36,058 bases of DNA from a virus. The notes beneath the pieces were generated by a model that worked only from the letters and a program-made list of their open reading frames with translations, made no database searches and was not told where the DNA came from. Location of the stretch: positions 1-36,058 of IMG/VR virus record IMGVR_UViG_3300049629_001329, one strand, 5' to 3'. Both the position numbers and the translations under genes were made by a program. Below are positions 15,662-22,609 of this stretch, piece by piece (within the stretch, counting starts at the first letter, position 1; every line of letters begins with the position of its first letter).

Positions 15662-17218
15662 ATGCTTTCAGGATCTTCTTATATTCCACCATTTTATTTT
15701 TACGAATTTGCGCAAGCAATATCTGGACCTTATACGGCTCTTGATGCCTACAAAGCTGGTGCAATAGATGATCAAGGTAATATTATAAAACCAGAAAGTA
15801 GCATAGATTCTTTTGAATATCTTGTGATTAAACTTAAAAAAATTTTTGAATTAATTCCTTCAAATTTAACAAAAGCAAAATTAGCTTCTTATTTTAGTAC
15901 GCTGCAATTATTTCAAGAAGAATATGAAGAATATGATTTAGATCCTTTATATCTCAATATGTTAATTGAAGGTCATATTACAAACATCTCTAACGGAGAA
16001 GTAAGTTATTTGGAATTGGTAGAAGACATGGCTTCTGGAAATCTCGGTGGCCCATCAGTTCAGGCAAATCCAGATTCTGCTAATGTTGCAGGTTTTGATC
16101 CACCACTTACAGATAAAATTTTAAAAAGAAAATATCTTAATAATTGTGAAATATTTGATGTTTGCCCGGAAGAATTTACTCAATTCAAACAAGGAAAATC
16201 TTGGAAAGATATTCAAGATAGTCCAACCAAATCATATTTGCAAAGATTTCAAAGAAGATCAAATACAAAAATGGCCGTCAGAACTGTTAATCCAGAATCT
16301 GGCGACCAATATTTGCATTGGATTAATTATCCAGCTAAAAATTTTTTAGAAGAATACAATTTAAAAGGTCTTGACATTTTAAATGAAAAAAAAGGAGACC
16401 AGCATTTTAATGCTGCTGCTACGGCTGTTCTTGATCCGTTCGATGATGAATCAATAGAAAAAATAAGAACAGGAAAAATAAACAAAACCAATGCCGAACA
16501 GTATGGAAGAGCCGCAACCTTTTTTGCTTCTCTTGGTAATTTAACAAAAAAAATTACTGAACCTTTTTTAGATCAAACAATAAAAACATCAGAAAAATCT
16601 GTTGATTCTACTTCTGAAGATGGGGTTGGAGTCGATGAAGACGGAAGATTGTTTGTTGCAAATTTTAAAAACCACAGAGCAACATATGGTACACGCGGTG
16701 TTGAGCAAATAGGGTTCCCCGAAACACTTGTAAAAGGTTATTATGATCTTAAAAAAGAAAAAGATCAAACACAAAACCAAAGAGAAGTTTCAAAAATTAA
16801 AGCTGAAATGAAAAAACTGGGAGGCCAAGCTAGAGAGTGGTCTGAACCAGCCTCAAGACAAAAAGCAATCGCCGGGTTAATAAAAAAACATTTGGATAAA
16901 CTGAGAGAACCTACTGTTGCCGTGACACCTTACGAAGAACCTTTTGTTATACCACATGAAGGAGTTGTAAAGCATATAATGAAACAACCTGTTCGTGTCG
17001 TTTTGGGTTTGACGGGGCAGGGGGGACGACCCGAACCACAAGCACAATTGGGTGGTTCGGAATTGGCAAGATCGCGCAGTGGGTTAGAAACATTAAAAAG
17101 AAACATTGAAATCCAACCCAGACACTTAATTCCGGATGAAGATGATATAAAAGTTGCAAAAGATGTGCTTGACCCGTCGTTATTTTTAAAATTTATGAAA
17201 GTTTTTAAACCAAGATAA
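15662..17218 (+). CDS. Hypothetical late protein, probable virion component
   Basis: 518 residues. The first 65 residues (YEFAQAISGPYTALDAYKAG, AIDDQGNIIKPES, LVIKLKKIFELIP) match a segment I recall at the N-terminus of T4-like marine phage proteins of unknown role. The middle contains KKGDQHFNAAATAVLDPFDD and VDEDGRLFVANFKNHRATYG, which look globular; the C-terminal 150 residues are basic and Pro-rich. No membrane segments. Last gene of the 5.2-17.2 kb block, followed by a bidirectional terminator. Confidence 0.6.
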   Translation: MLSGSSYIPPFYFYEFAQAISGPYTALDAYKAGAIDDQGNIIKPESSIDSFEYLVIKLKKIFELIPSNLTKAKLASYFSTLQLFQEEYEEYDLDPLYLNMLIEGHITNISNGEVSYLELVEDMASGNLGGPSVQANPDSANVAGFDPPLTDKILKRKYLNNCEIFDVCPEEFTQFKQGKSWKDIQDSPTKSYLQRFQRRSNTKMAVRTVNPESGDQYLHWINYPAKNFLEEYNLKGLDILNEKKGDQHFNAAATAVLDPFDDESIEKIRTGKINKTNAEQYGRAATFFASLGNLTKKITEPFLDQTIKTSEKSVDSTSEDGVGVDEDGRLFVANFKNHRATYGTRGVEQIGFPETLVKGYYDLKKEKDQTQNQREVSKIKAEMKKLGGQAREWSEPASRQKAIAGLIKKHLDKLREPTVAVTPYEEPFVIPHEGVVKHIMKQPVRVVLGLTGQGGRPEPQAQLGGSELARSRSGLETLKRNIEIQPRHLIPDEDDIKVAKDVLDPSLFLKFMKVFKPR

Positions 17219-17240
17219 AAACTCCCCTTTCGGGGAGTTT
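17219..17240. terminator. Bidirectional terminator between convergent units
   Basis: AAACTCCCC-TTTC-GGGGAGTTT with a T run on each strand. It closes the late plus-strand block and the early minus-strand operon ending at 17243. Confidence 0.85.
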
Positions 17241-17242
17241 TG

Positions 17243-17461
17243 TCAATCTTGAATAAAATTTTTACAACACTTGGGTTTAGAGCACCCAGCATTTGCTCTG
17301 GCTTCACTCAAAATTTTTTGATGGGCATCATCCCAACCAGCAAGCCATTCTTGCCAATACACATCACTTTCATTCATTGTAACATTTGATGGTTTAGATC
17401 CACCATTCATTCTGGACTGATATCCCTGAGTGTAAGCAGATCCTGGGGTATATTCGGTCAT
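17243..17461 (-). CDS. Ribosome modulation factor-like (RMF/CrpP fold) small protein
   Basis: 72 residues. Residues 9-45 follow the RMF pattern: A-x3-GYQ (13-15), GGSK (20-23), then WLAGW-x2-A (38-45), compared with the GYQ, GRSK and WLGGW-x2-A of bacterial RMF. A C-terminal tail adds CSKPKCCKNF. RMF dimerises ribosomes during hibernation; a phage copy could alter host ribosomes or serve another RNA- or DNA-binding use of the same fold. AAAGGAG lies before the ATG. Last gene of the operon started at 18485; ATGA overlap with the upstream gene. Confidence 0.6.
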   Translation of the reverse strand: MTEYTPGSAYTQGYQSRMNGGSKPSNVTMNESDVYWQEWLAGWDDAHQKILSEARANAGCSKPKCCKNFIQD

Positions 17462-17856
17462 TTTGACTCCTTTGGAATAATAATAATCTCGTTCAAAAGC
17501 TTATCCAAAGCCTTTACGTGTGCATACTGTTCGGTAATAGCAAGATAGCCACGAATTTCAATAAGCTTAAAATAATCATCTTGATTGAAGACCGTCTTCT
17601 TTGTGCGATTTTTATTTGCTTTGGGGCTCTCTTTATGCTTTTTAATTGAATTATTCATGACATCATTCATGATATCATCGATATTCATATAATCTTTCAT
17701 CTGTTCTGCATATTCATTCTTATCAATATTTTGATGCATCTTGTTCCACATTTCCCTGAATTTTTCATTCCAAGGACCATAATAGAAAAAGTTTTTCGGT
17801 GGCTCTTCGTCACCATTTTGCCAATTCATAAAATCGTTAAAATCTGAGTTATTCAT
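17458..17856 (-). CDS. Hypothetical early protein, Asn/Met-rich
   Basis: 132 residues, not recognised. The first 60 residues are aromatic-rich (FMNWQNGDEEPPKNFFYYGP), then an Asp/Met/Asn-rich helix (MNIDDIMNDVMNN), a basic stretch, and a helical C-terminus ending in IIIIPKESK. AAAGGA precedes the ATG. Part of the five-gene early operon. Confidence 0.65.
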   Translation of the reverse strand: MNNSDFNDFMNWQNGDEEPPKNFFYYGPWNEKFREMWNKMHQNIDKNEYAEQMKDYMNIDDIMNDVMNNSIKKHKESPKANKNRTKKTVFNQDDYFKLIEIRGYLAITEQYAHVKALDKLLNEIIIIPKESK

Positions 17857-17864
17857 GTTTTCCT

Positions 17865-18161
17865 TTAAACATCAAAAATTTGTTCATACAAAACTTTGCT
17901 ACGATTATCTGTAACAGAGATGTATCGAACATGACGCTCTATTGCGTCTGAAATATTTATACCATCATTGGGACCGAAAGCCAAGTGTTTGATCCAAGCA
18001 GGACAGCCGCCAATAGAAATACGAACTTCATTTCCATTAGCATCAGTTCCATAAAAATCAAAAGAACTTTTTTCTCCATCAAAGTACGTAAAGAAGCATT
18101 CAATCTGACCATATTTCTTGCGAACTTCTTCAAACGTCATAACAGTTTCAGTTTTAGCCAT
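17865..18161 (-). CDS. Hypothetical early protein
   Basis: 98 residues from ATG 18161. The longer frame up to 18239 is rejected because it overlaps the upstream gene and ATG 18161 has AAGG upstream. It looks like a compact alpha/beta domain (ECFFTYFDGEKSSFDFYGTD then VRISIGGCPAWIKHL). No known motif. Overlaps the upstream gene by 8 nt. Confidence 0.65.
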   Translation of the reverse strand: MAKTETVMTFEEVRKKYGQIECFFTYFDGEKSSFDFYGTDANGNEVRISIGGCPAWIKHLAFGPNDGINISDAIERHVRYISVTDNRSKVLYEQIFDV

Positions 18162-18327
18162 TTGGCAACCTTGAAAGCTTGACAGACTTAGGAAGTTGGC
18201 CAATCTCGTCAAGCTTACGAAGAGTGCCAACCTTTGCATTCATAAGACTCTCGGCACGTTGACGAGCAATCCTATTCTTGCGCTTTTTGTGAGTACGAGC
18301 AGTGATACGTTGTTTTGAATTAGGCAT
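18154..18327 (-). CDS. Small very basic protein (57 residues)
   Basis: 57 residues beginning MPNSKQRITARTHKKRKNRI. The N-terminal half is dense in Arg/Lys and the C-terminal half is helical (KVGTLRKLDEIGQLP). Such composition suggests RNA, DNA or ribosome binding, but no family is claimed. Lies between two operon genes with an 8-nt overlap downstream (ATGGCTAA) and 2 nt upstream, which supports it as a real gene. Confidence 0.6.
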   Translation of the reverse strand: MPNSKQRITARTHKKRKNRIARQRAESLMNAKVGTLRKLDEIGQLPKSVKLSRLPNG

Positions 18328-18329
18328 GA

Positions 18330-18485
18330 TTACATTATACGCTTTTTCTTGGGTTTGTCAAGTTTTTTCTTGGTTGCCTTCTTTTTTGGCTTTCCAAAAA
18401 TTTCATCCCAATTTTTGCAATATTGCTCATAATTTACAGAGCGGTAAGAATCACCTTTTCCTGCACCATGTATTCCTTCAAACAT
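18330..18485 (-). CDS. Small lysine-tailed protein, first gene of the early operon
   Basis: 51 residues: MFEGIHGAGKGDSYRSVNYE, then NWDEIFGKPKKK and a Lys-rich tail. The GKGD-x4-VNYEQYCKNWDEIFGK layout recalls a very common class of tiny phage proteins (GKGD then N-x3-IFGK) of unknown role. The ATG is 7 nt after a perfect TATAAT, so the mRNA should have a leader of at most 1 nt; no Shine-Dalgarno is present. Confidence 0.6.
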   Translation of the reverse strand: MFEGIHGAGKGDSYRSVNYEQYCKNWDEIFGKPKKKATKKKLDKPKKKRIM

Positions 18486-18492
18486 ATTAATA

Positions 18493-18520
18493 ATTATACA
18501 TTATTTTCAAATAAAGTCAA
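18493..18520 (-). promoter_or_regulatory. Sigma70-type promoter TTGACT-16-TATAAT (minus)
   Basis: Minus-strand TTGACT (18520-18515), 16 bp spacer, TATAAT (18498-18493). It drives the 18485 to 17243 operon. Its -35 lies 1 bp from the plus-strand late box at 18522. Confidence 0.75.
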
Positions 18521-18521
18521 A

Positions 18522-18529
18522 TATAAATA
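18522..18529 (+). promoter_or_regulatory. Perfect T4-type late promoter TATAAATA
   Basis: TATAAATA followed by ATTTT and ATG 18535. The 14-mer TAAATAATTTTATG recurs exactly at 21667 and 25175. Confidence 0.75.
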
Positions 18530-18534
18530 ATTTT

Positions 18535-19536
18535 ATGAAGAATATTAAAGGTTATTATAGCTGGATCCATTCATTAAATGAAGCTGCCATTCAATCTCAA
18601 CATAAGGGATTTGAAATGTTGAAAGAAGAAAAGGCAAGAAAAATTACTGATCCACAAAGACAAGCTGCTCTTTCTGGGAAAATGCAACCACCTCCACCAC
18701 GAACTATGCCGGGTGATGATGTTCTTCCGATTTATGGGGAAGCTGGTCAACAATTAGATGCCGCAAGAGCAAGTGATCTAAAAGCAGCAATGGCCGCTGA
18801 AATTCAAGATAAGATGAAAAGTGGTGTGCGCGGTTATGAAAAGGTTACTCCAACTTCAGTTTCTTTGGCTGGTGGAGATCCCGGTGCTTATGTTGAAATT
18901 GCAAGAATGAAAAGAGCAGAATTAGCGGCACAAAGAGCCAGAGCAACAGGACCAGTTGATGCTGCACCCACAGGTGACGCAGATGATGTTGCCATGGATG
19001 CTGAAGATGGTGAAATGGCTGATCCTGGAATAGGTGACCCTTCCAGCCCACTTCCAACTTACTCCTTGGCCGCACAAGCCCGATCAGATCATGCGAGACA
19101 GTCTTATAAAGAAGCTAGCAGAGCTGCACGTATTGCAGCCAGACAAGCTGCTGCTGTAGGGGATTATGAAGAGAGAGAAGATGCCAGAAGATGGAGTGGC
19201 CCGACCGGAAGAACAGGTGAAACTTATAGCGAATCAGTAAATATAAAAATTAACAAACTAATTAATGAAAAAATAGAAGATGAAGAAGATGATTCAGAAT
19301 CAGGAATTCCAAATATAAGAGGAACTGTTGGTGTTGGAGGAGATCAAAGTATTTTTGCAGCAGGAACATATCCCGGTGGAATTTTTAACAAAATTAAAGG
19401 ACCAAGAACAGAAGCTGCTCAAATTAAGCATTTAATAAAAATTGTTTCAAATCCTGAAAATCATCCATCGGAACATGTTAAATATGCAGATGAATTTTTA
19501 AAGGCTATGGCTTCTCATTTAAGAGGAAGATCTTAA
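18535..19536 (+). CDS. Hypothetical late protein with capsid-targeting-like N-terminus
   Basis: 333 residues, not recognised. N-terminus MKNIKGYYSWIHSLNE-AAIQ has the helical LxE layout (LNE at 14-16). The middle is Ala/Arg/Asp-rich and low-complexity (residues about 35-220); the C-terminal 110 residues contain an acidic stretch (EKIEDEEDDSESG) and a small helical end. Monocistronic, with a perfect late promoter 5 nt before its ATG. Its 3' end overlaps the convergent gene by 4 nt. Confidence 0.6.
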   Translation: MKNIKGYYSWIHSLNEAAIQSQHKGFEMLKEEKARKITDPQRQAALSGKMQPPPPRTMPGDDVLPIYGEAGQQLDAARASDLKAAMAAEIQDKMKSGVRGYEKVTPTSVSLAGGDPGAYVEIARMKRAELAAQRARATGPVDAAPTGDADDVAMDAEDGEMADPGIGDPSSPLPTYSLAAQARSDHARQSYKEASRAARIAARQAAAVGDYEEREDARRWSGPTGRTGETYSESVNIKINKLINEKIEDEEDDSESGIPNIRGTVGVGGDQSIFAAGTYPGGIFNKIKGPRTEAAQIKHLIKIVSNPENHPSEHVKYADEFLKAMASHLRGRS

Positions 19537-19739
19537 AGATCGGGCTGGCCTATTTCTTTAGACCAGATCCATTCTTCCCATAAAATTTTTGCAAATTCAT
19601 CATCAGGTTCGTGACGACGCATCTCAATATCTGCCATACCACTGGCAGATATTGGTGCTTCCATTTCCCAAGAATACCAATACCATTCACCATGTTTAAT
19701 TTCGTTGTTTGTTACCAGACAACGTAATTTTTTTTGCAT
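19533..19739 (-). CDS. Hypothetical protein, Trp/Glu-rich
   Basis: 68 residues (KHGEWYWYSWEMEAPISASG, then LWEEWIWSKEIG). No family recognised. Begins 3 nt after the stop of the upstream small gene and is the last gene of the 21081 to 19533 group. Confidence 0.55.
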   Translation of the reverse strand: MQKKLRCLVTNNEIKHGEWYWYSWEMEAPISASGMADIEMRRHEPDDEFAKILWEEWIWSKEIGQPDL

Positions 19740-19742
19740 AAT

Positions 19743-19997
19743 TTAAAATAGTTCGTAGACTGTAACGTTTGCACTGCTGGCAGTAAAGCCATAAACATAA
19801 GTTGGCCACACCACTACAGTATTTCCTGCTAAAGAAATTGGTCCAACATATTCTATACCATTATCGGTATTCAAACACTGTAAAGTTACTGTATTTGATC
19901 CGGTTCCATTACGAATTAAAACAGAATTATTGTGTTTTGCACCAGTTGCACCCGTAATACCTGTACCAAATAATTTTACGTTGTTAAAAGTTCTCAT
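19743..19997 (-). CDS. Small beta-rich protein, paralog of the next gene
   Basis: 84 residues. Start MRTFNNVKLFGTGITG and end VTVYELF parallel MRLYNKLKKYTGTITK and ISIYELF of the 102-residue neighbour at 20006. Ser/Thr/Asn/Val-rich, consistent with an all-beta virion decoration, fiber or neck protein; that role is inferred. A minus-strand CTAAATA lies 5 nt before the ATG. Confidence 0.6.
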   Translation of the reverse strand: MRTFNNVKLFGTGITGATGAKHNNSVLIRNGTGSNTVTLQCLNTDNGIEYVGPISLAGNTVVVWPTYVYGFTASSANVTVYELF

Positions 19998-20002
19998 ACT
20001 AT

Positions 20003-20009
20003 TATTTAG
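20003..20009 (-). promoter_or_regulatory. Late promoter box CTAAATA (minus)
   Basis: Built on the TAA stop of the upstream gene (20008-20006); 5 nt (ATAGT) to ATG 19997. Confidence 0.55.
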
Positions 20010-20314
20010 AAGAGTTCGTATATCGAAATTCTATTAGTCGCATCAGCCCCCGATGTAATACCTGCAACCGAAAAAGGAAAAAATAAGTAAGATGTGTTAT
20101 TAGCTGCAATAGGATGAGCATCTCCATTTATATCCGTTGCTGGTGCTGCAAAAAGAGATACTGTTGAAGTAGTATTATCGACGTTTATTACAGATACAGA
20201 AGCGACTTGATAAGCAATTGCCGATATGTCATTTCCTTCATAGACAATTAAAACACCTTTGTTTTTTTTAGTGATTGTTCCGGTGTATTTTTTTAATTTA
20301 TTATATAGTCTCAT
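20006..20314 (-). CDS. Small beta-rich protein, paralog of the 84-residue neighbour
   Basis: 102 residues. Short basic N-terminus, then alternating hydrophobic/Thr/Ser strands with no Cys. Shares N- and C-terminal signatures (MR-x2-N, TGTIT, YELF) with the gene at 19743, so the pair arose by duplication. It starts 1 nt after the stop of the upstream gene and shows no promoter of its own. Likely virion protein, inferred. Confidence 0.6.
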   Translation of the reverse strand: MRLYNKLKKYTGTITKKNKGVLIVYEGNDISAIAYQVASVSVINVDNTTSTVSLFAAPATDINGDAHPIAANNTSYLFFPFSVAGITSGADATNRISIYELF

Positions 20315-20315
20315 T

Positions 20316-20771
20316 TTAGTATAAAGTAAATAATTTTATAGTATCTAGCCATGTAACTGGTTCTACTTGATTGGGACCTAATGAAAATATCATTCTTTTA
20401 TATCTTATTGGCATGAAAATTGAAATAGGTGCATCTGTATTAAATAAACCAATTCTTAAATTATTAATTCGCAAAGGTGTTGCAATTGGCATAAATTGAG
20501 CGTAATAATCTATTACAGAACCCGAATTATAATAGCCACCAACTGCACCATTATCTACATCAAATTCTACTTCATTTTCGTCGGGATCAACAAAAACAAT
20601 TTTTTGTAAAAATGCAATTCCACCAGACACATCAGCGTCTGTATAATTTTCAGTTATAGCCGGAGAATATATAAAACCTTTATTATTTTTAAATGGTGGG
20701 GTAAAACTATATGTAATTCCACTAAAAGTTATACCAGAAAGATAGGTTTTATAATTATAGTCTATTAACAT
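20316..20771 (-). CDS. Hypothetical beta-rich late protein
   Basis: 151 residues, Tyr/Ile/Phe/Asn-rich (YLSGITFSGITYSFTPPF, KIVFVDPDENEVEFDVDNG), no membrane span. Probably a structural virion component given the late box before it and its small beta-rich neighbours. No family recognised. Confidence 0.6.
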   Translation of the reverse strand: MLIDYNYKTYLSGITFSGITYSFTPPFKNNKGFIYSPAITENYTDADVSGGIAFLQKIVFVDPDENEVEFDVDNGAVGGYYNSGSVIDYYAQFMPIATPLRINNLRIGLFNTDAPISIFMPIRYKRMIFSLGPNQVEPVTWLDTIKLFTLY

Positions 20772-20778
20772 TCCCTAA

Positions 20779-20784
20779 TATTTA
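20779..20784 (-). promoter_or_regulatory. Late promoter box TAAATA inside a CCCTAA/TTAGGG palindrome
   Basis: Minus-strand TAAATA, 7 nt before ATG 20771. It sits in CCCTAA-TAT-TTAGGG (20773-20787), so an opposing protein or hairpin could act on it. Confidence 0.45.
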
Positions 20785-20790
20785 GGGTTT

Positions 20791-21081
20791 TCATTTATGT
20801 ATTTTATATGCTTCCGAATCCCAAAAAACATTCAGTTCAATATTACTTGTAGCAAAACCAACCATCCAAATAGTTCTTTGCCTCGTACCATTTTTTACAT
20901 TTACAGCCACATGGTATGAATTGCCTTCAGCATATTGATCAACTTTTACTAAAAATTTTGAATTTTCTTGGACTTTATTAATAAACGACTGAATAAATTC
21001 TGGATAAATTGGTTTTGGTTTTTCTACAAATTTTTTAATTTTTCTTTTTGGTTGAGTAGAAGTTTTACGAGGTTTTGGCAT
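20791..21081 (-). CDS. Hypothetical small basic protein
   Basis: 96 residues. A basic, Pro/Lys-rich N-terminal tail (MPKPRKTSTQPKRKIKKFVE) is followed by a compact domain (NSKFLVKVDQYAEGNSYHVA, RQRTIWMVGFATSN). Unknown family. Lies 34 nt downstream of tRNA-Gly on the same strand and may share its transcript; a TATAAT occurs at 21098-21093 without a convincing -35. Confidence 0.55.
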   Translation of the reverse strand: MPKPRKTSTQPKRKIKKFVEKPKPIYPEFIQSFINKVQENSKFLVKVDQYAEGNSYHVAVNVKNGTRQRTIWMVGFATSNIELNVFWDSEAYKIHK

Positions 21082-21115
21082 AATGATTTGAAATTATAAA
21101 TAAAAAGGAGACCAA

Positions 21116-21186
21116 TGCGTATACAGGGATTCGAACCCAGACGGTCAGAATGGAAATCTGACATGCTACCATTACATCATATACGC
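21116..21186 (-). tRNA. tRNA-Gly (TCC)
   Basis: Acceptor GCGTATA pairs perfectly with TATACGC; anticodon stem TCAGA/TCTGA with loop TTTCCAT, anticodon TCC. T-arm CTGGG-TTCGAAT-CCCTG has one T-T mismatch. Discriminator A, no encoded CCA. Confidence 0.9.
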
Positions 21187-21202
21187 GCTTTAATAATATA
21201 AT

Positions 21203-21673
21203 ATGAAATGTCTATACTGTCAAGCAAATACTAAAAATCCAAATTTTTGTTCAAAATCATGTGCAGCAAAATTAAATAACCACAAATATCCAAAAAGAAT
21301 TAAAATAGAATCAAAATGTAAATGTGGTTTAAATAAAACTAAAAGTTCAATATATTGCAGAAATTGCAGATATGAAGAAAAATTTTTAAATTATGGAAAT
21401 AAAACATTAGAATCCGTAATTAATGAATCAAAAAATTATGCTTCCAAACACAAATATGAAAAAATAAGACAACATGCAAAAAGAATTGCCAAAAGATTAA
21501 ATTGGATAACAAGTTGTGAAAAATGTGGATATGACAAGCATGTTGAAGTTTGTCACAAAAAAGCAATATTTTCTTTTGATAAAAAATGTTTAGTAAAAAA
21601 TATAAATTGTAAAAAAAATTTATTATTCTTATGCCCCAATTGTCATTGGGAACACGACAATTTAAATAAATAA
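21203..21673 (+). CDS. HNH endonuclease with N-terminal zinc knuckles
   Basis: 156 residues. The N-terminal half holds CLYCQ, CSKSC, CKCG and CRNC pairs, typical of a zinc-ribbon DNA-binding module. The C-terminal half has CEKCGYDKHVEVCHKK and NLLFLCPNCHWEHD, the Cys2-Cys2 and His pattern of an HNH nuclease, though the central His is in VCHK rather than DH. Very AT-rich and Lys/Asn-rich. Stand-alone, next to a tRNA: a plausible free-standing homing endonuclease. The start is ATG 21203; a TATAAT directly abuts it. Confidence 0.75.
   Translation: MKCLYCQANTKNPNFCSKSCAAKLNNHKYPKRIKIESKCKCGLNKTKSSIYCRNCRYEEKFLNYGNKTLESVINESKNYASKHKYEKIRQHAKRIAKRLNWITSCEKCGYDKHVEVCHKKAIFSFDKKCLVKNINCKKNLLFLCPNCHWEHDNLNK
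21667..21672 (+). promoter_or_regulatory. Late promoter box TAAATA
   Basis: TAAATA-ATTTT-ATG (21678), overlapping the HNH stop codon. Exact 14-mer copy of the sites at 18524 and 25175. Confidence 0.7.
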
Positions 21674-21677
21674 TTTT

Positions 21678-21872
21678 ATGAAATCAAATAAAATAAATGA
21701 AGGAAATCTTTATAATAAAGAAGACCAAATTGCAGGAAACAGCAACGCATCTGTTGATGGATTGGCTTCTTGGAAGCTGGAAGCCAGAAAAAGAATAATG
21801 GAACAATTAAAAAGATCAAAAGTTATGAATCCTGAAGCTGTAATAAAAGCAACTTTTGGTGATCTTTTTTAA
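21678..21872 (+). CDS. Small late protein with LxE-type N-terminus
   Basis: 64 residues. N-terminus MKSNKINE-GNLYN (INE at 6-8), then a helical C-terminal half (WKLEARKRIMEQLKRSKVMN). No family recognised. Its own 5-nt late promoter and small size recall packaged internal head proteins; inferred. Convergent overlap of 4 nt with the next gene. Confidence 0.55.
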   Translation: MKSNKINEGNLYNKEDQIAGNSNASVDGLASWKLEARKRIMEQLKRSKVMNPEAVIKATFGDLF

Positions 21873-22042
21873 TTTTTTATTGCTTTAAAATGTTTATCAA
21901 ATTCTTTAGTTAAATCCTCACGAAGTTTTGTCATTTTATTATAATCTTTTGTGCTGTCTTTACCATCGGTTTCCATTCTACCCAATTTGTAGAGCACGTG
22001 TCCAAATTCATAAATTTTTTCTTCAAGTTCTTTATTTGTCAT
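21869..22042 (-). CDS. Small charged helical protein (57 residues)
   Basis: 57 residues, MTNKELEEKIYEFGHVLYKL then charged helix to TKEFDKHFKAIKN. No known domain. ATGA overlap with the upstream 117-residue gene supports translation by coupling in the early unit that starts at 22392. Confidence 0.6.
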   Translation of the reverse strand: MTNKELEEKIYEFGHVLYKLGRMETDGKDSTKDYNKMTKLREDLTKEFDKHFKAIKN

Positions 22043-22392
22043 TTTGATTTATTGTTTAATTCCCAATGTTCATCAGCAATCATATCATAATGATAATTTG
22101 CTCTACTTGCTTCTTCTTGAGTATCAAACATCTTCAACTTAAGTCTCTCTGCCAATAGATACTTGCGTTCATAAAGTTTGCTGATTCTTGGATCTTTGCT
22201 ATTTGATTTTCTTTCCTTGACAAGAGTTCCAATTGCTTCACAATAGTCTGCATAATTTTGCAGAAGTAAAGTAAAAGGCATCTCCTCTAAAGACTTATTA
22301 AATTTTTCATCGGTCTCATCTAAGAGATAAGATACAAAATCAAAGTCATTTAATATAAATGGTACAGTTTTTGTTCTTTTCCTTTTAGCCAT
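22039..22392 (-). CDS. Hypothetical early protein, probable leaderless mRNA
   Basis: 117 residues, basic N-terminus MAKRKRTKTVPFILNDFDFV, then mostly helical and charged. No family recognised. Its ATG lies exactly 6 nt after TATATT of a TTGACT-16-TATATT promoter, so the A of ATG is the predicted +1 and there is no Shine-Dalgarno. Confidence 0.65.
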   Translation of the reverse strand: MAKRKRTKTVPFILNDFDFVSYLLDETDEKFNKSLEEMPFTLLLQNYADYCEAIGTLVKERKSNSKDPRISKLYERKYLLAERLKLKMFDTQEEASRANYHYDMIADEHWELNNKSK

Positions 22393-22398
22393 GACAAC

Positions 22399-22426
22399 AA
22401 TATATCCTTTAAAAAGAGCAAGTCAA
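22399..22426 (-). promoter_or_regulatory. Sigma70-type promoter TTGACT-16-TATATT (minus), leaderless
   Basis: TTGACT (22426-22421), TATATT (22404-22399); predicted +1 is 22392, the ATG itself. The -35 is half of a perfect 16-bp palindrome shared with the divergent promoter. Confidence 0.7.
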
Positions 22427-22436
22427 TTAATTGACT
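22421..22436. promoter_or_regulatory. Palindrome AGTCAATTAATTGACT containing both divergent -35 elements
   Basis: Perfect 16-bp inverted repeat. Each half-site supplies the TTGACT of one promoter, so two sigma70-type promoters sit back-to-back with no spare sequence. It could also be an operator. Confidence 0.65.
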
Positions 22437-22458
22437 CCATAGTATTGTGATATATAGT
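22431..22458 (+). promoter_or_regulatory. Sigma70-type promoter TTGACT-16-TATAGT (plus)
   Basis: TTGACT 22431-22436, TATAGT 22453-22458, predicted +1 at A22465. It points at the structured region 22465-22608 and tRNA-Tyr. Confidence 0.65.
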
Positions 22459-22464
22459 ATGTCT

Positions 22465-22608
22465 ACAATCTATAAAGCTGCGTAGGGATAACTGATACCC
22501 CGCAGCAATCAGAGGTGGGGCGCGAATACCTCAGAAGAACGCGAAGGGCTAGCACTATACTTCCCAAGGCTTGATCGGCCTTGGAAAAAGGATTCAATGC
22601 CCGTTTTT
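22465..22608 (+). ncRNA. Candidate structured noncoding RNA upstream of tRNA-Tyr
   Basis: No ORF, but dense pairing by eye: stem GCTGCG (22477-22482)/CGCAGC (22501-22506) extended by GGG/CCC; stem GAGGT (22512-22516)/ACCTC (22528-22532) whose loop contains CGCG (22521-22524) able to pair with CGCG 22540-22543, a possible pseudoknot; stem CCAAGGC (22564-22570)/GCCTTGG (22578-22584); and an outer GGGC (22546-22549)/GCCC (22599-22602) followed by GTTTTTA. I cannot match it to a known RNA family. It could instead be a leader processed from the tRNA-Tyr transcript. Confidence 0.5.
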
Positions 22609-22609
22609 A

